The notes below the pieces were generated by a model, which was not told the DNA's origin, did not search any database, and saw only the letters and a list, made by a program, of their open reading frames with translations. A program made the translations under genes and the position numbers. A stretch of 64,000 nt of DNA from JARFQW01 sp963842955 (GTDB taxonomy: Bacteria; Pseudomonadota; Gammaproteobacteria; Steroidobacterales; XN24), in the NCBI GenBank assembly GCA_963842955.1, contig CAWJIJ010000011.1, positions 620,001 to 684,000 on the forward strand, read 5' to 3'. Position 1 is the stretch's first letter. Each line of letters begins with the position of its first letter. Shown here one piece after another: positions 63,317 to 64,000 of the stretch.

Positions 63317-63775
63317 TCAATACTCGGACTTTGTCTTCGGGCCGCTCTGGTGGTGCTCCATCCGACGGGCCCGATGCCGTTCGCGCATCGTATCCAGCTT
63401 CGTCATCTGCTCGTCGGTGAGCACCTCGGAGAGCTTGGAATGGGTGTCGTCGCGGATGATCCGCATGCGCTCCATCCGCTGGGCCTTGCTCGCGTCGGAG
63501 CCGACTTCGGTCATGGCCGCCTCCCGCTGCCGACGGGCCTCGTTCATGATCTCGTCCACTTCGACGCGCTGCTCGTCGGTGAGCTCCAGCGCTTCGGCAA
63601 ACCGGTCGGGATCCGGCCCGCCCGGATGGCCCTGCATGCCGTGCTTGCCCCCGCCATGGTGGTCGGCAAACGCCGGTGTCAGAGCAATCCCGGCGGCTGC
63701 TACGAGCATCGCGGCGAACCGCAGAATGGCCGACCGTCGACGACGGTGTATCGAAGTCCGGTTGTTTCGTGTCAT
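63317..63775 (-). CDS. Spy/CpxP-like periplasmic protein
   Basis: A 152-aa protein started at ATG 63775 with CTGGAGA upstream. A basic N-terminus and signal peptide (AAMLVAAAGIALTPAFA-DH) lead to a His/Gly-rich stretch (DHHGGGKHGMQGHPGG) that may bind metal. A helical LTxxQ-type domain follows (ALELTDEQRVEVDEIMNEAR, SEVLTDEQMTKLDTMRERHR), as in Spy/CpxP/ZraP-type chaperones and metal-stress proteins. No regulator is adjacent. The remaining 225 bp of the window (63776-64000) show no feature. Confidence 0.78.
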   Translation of the reverse strand: MTRNNRTSIHRRRRSAILRFAAMLVAAAGIALTPAFADHHGGGKHGMQGHPGGPDPDRFAEALELTDEQRVEVDEIMNEARRQREAAMTEVGSDASKAQRMERMRIIRDDTHSKLSEVLTDEQMTKLDTMRERHRARRMEHHQSGPKTKSEY

Positions 63776-64000
63776 TTGGATCTCCAGGTTGCTGTTGATT
63801 ACTGCGTTCGCCAAAGAATAGCGCGTTTCCACCCGCCCGCTCCGCAGCGTGACCCGTTGGTGGCAAATGCTGAGTCAAGCAGGGCCAGGGTAGCGTCAAG
63901 ACGGTTCAAGAAGTGTTGGGGAAGGATGTCATGAAGGTCCGGAGCGCCAGACTCACCAGCCCATGTGCAACAAGAATACGCCACGCCGCGTCCCGGATTC

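Overview
The window is GC-rich chromosomal DNA from a proteobacterium, almost certainly a gammaproteobacterium. The evidence is the dnaG-rpoD junction, an RpoD of E. coli-like length (603 aa), the PA2778/PA2779 gene pair, SstT, a DcaP-type porin and a CrbS/CrbR-like acetate-control locus. I cannot place it to genus. Coding density is high and most genes have a close, recognisable family.

Layout. 1-5.4 kb: the end of dnaG, rpoD with its terminator, and a DUF748 (AsmA-like) envelope gene broken by one extra base. 5.4-13.3 kb: a CBS-domain protein, then a tightly overlapping operon of a small DUF5132-like membrane protein, an HMA-like protein, a calcium-type P-type ATPase with its own N-terminal HMA-like extension, a divergent S-adenosylmethionine synthetase paralogue and an EcsC-family protein. 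This is the least explained co-transcribed set here. The PA2778/PA2779 pair converges on it. 13.3-17.7 kb: a Sad/YneI-type aldehyde dehydrogenase, a lipoprotein hydrolase, and a secreted beta-propeller protein preceded by a convincing cyclic-di-GMP-I (GEMM-I) riboswitch. 17.9-25.0 kb: a CAU-anticodon tRNA, a membrane LuxR-type regulator whose stop codon lies inside the antisense of that tRNA, and a divergent operon of cytochrome b561, CzcC, CzcB, CzcA and DUF3240 for heavy-metal efflux. 25-38.2 kb: mostly single-gene metabolic and hypothetical units (GFA, cupin, YeeE/YedE, SDR, dienelactone hydrolase, SstT, a TIR-TolB-like-TPR protein, a frameshifted alcohol dehydrogenase).

39.3-42.6 kb is a small accessory island on the minus strand: an IS3-type transposase scrap, two 97-bp integron attC-like sites in the same orientation, a DUF1254 protein, a multi-pass membrane protein and a 5'-truncated PIN-domain toxin. 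It looks like a cluster of attC sites without an integrase.

42.7-46.8 kb holds an acyl-CoA dehydrogenase, an RmlD-like reductase and a large MscS channel. 46.9-62.4 kb is an acetate-use locus: two DUF294 signalling nucleotidyltransferase-like proteins, a DnaQ-like exonuclease, a deaminase, a DcaP porin, acetyl-CoA synthetase, a LuxR-type response regulator, a 1311-aa symporter-sensor hybrid kinase, and a DUF4212/sodium-solute symporter pair. The likely flow is uptake by the symporter, activation by Acs, and transcriptional control by the kinase and regulator. The window ends with a frameshifted DUF2461 gene and a Spy/CpxP-like periplasmic protein.

Three otherwise well conserved genes (DUF748, alcohol dehydrogenase, DUF2461) each carry one apparent single-base indel, so consensus error should be considered before calling them pseudogenes.
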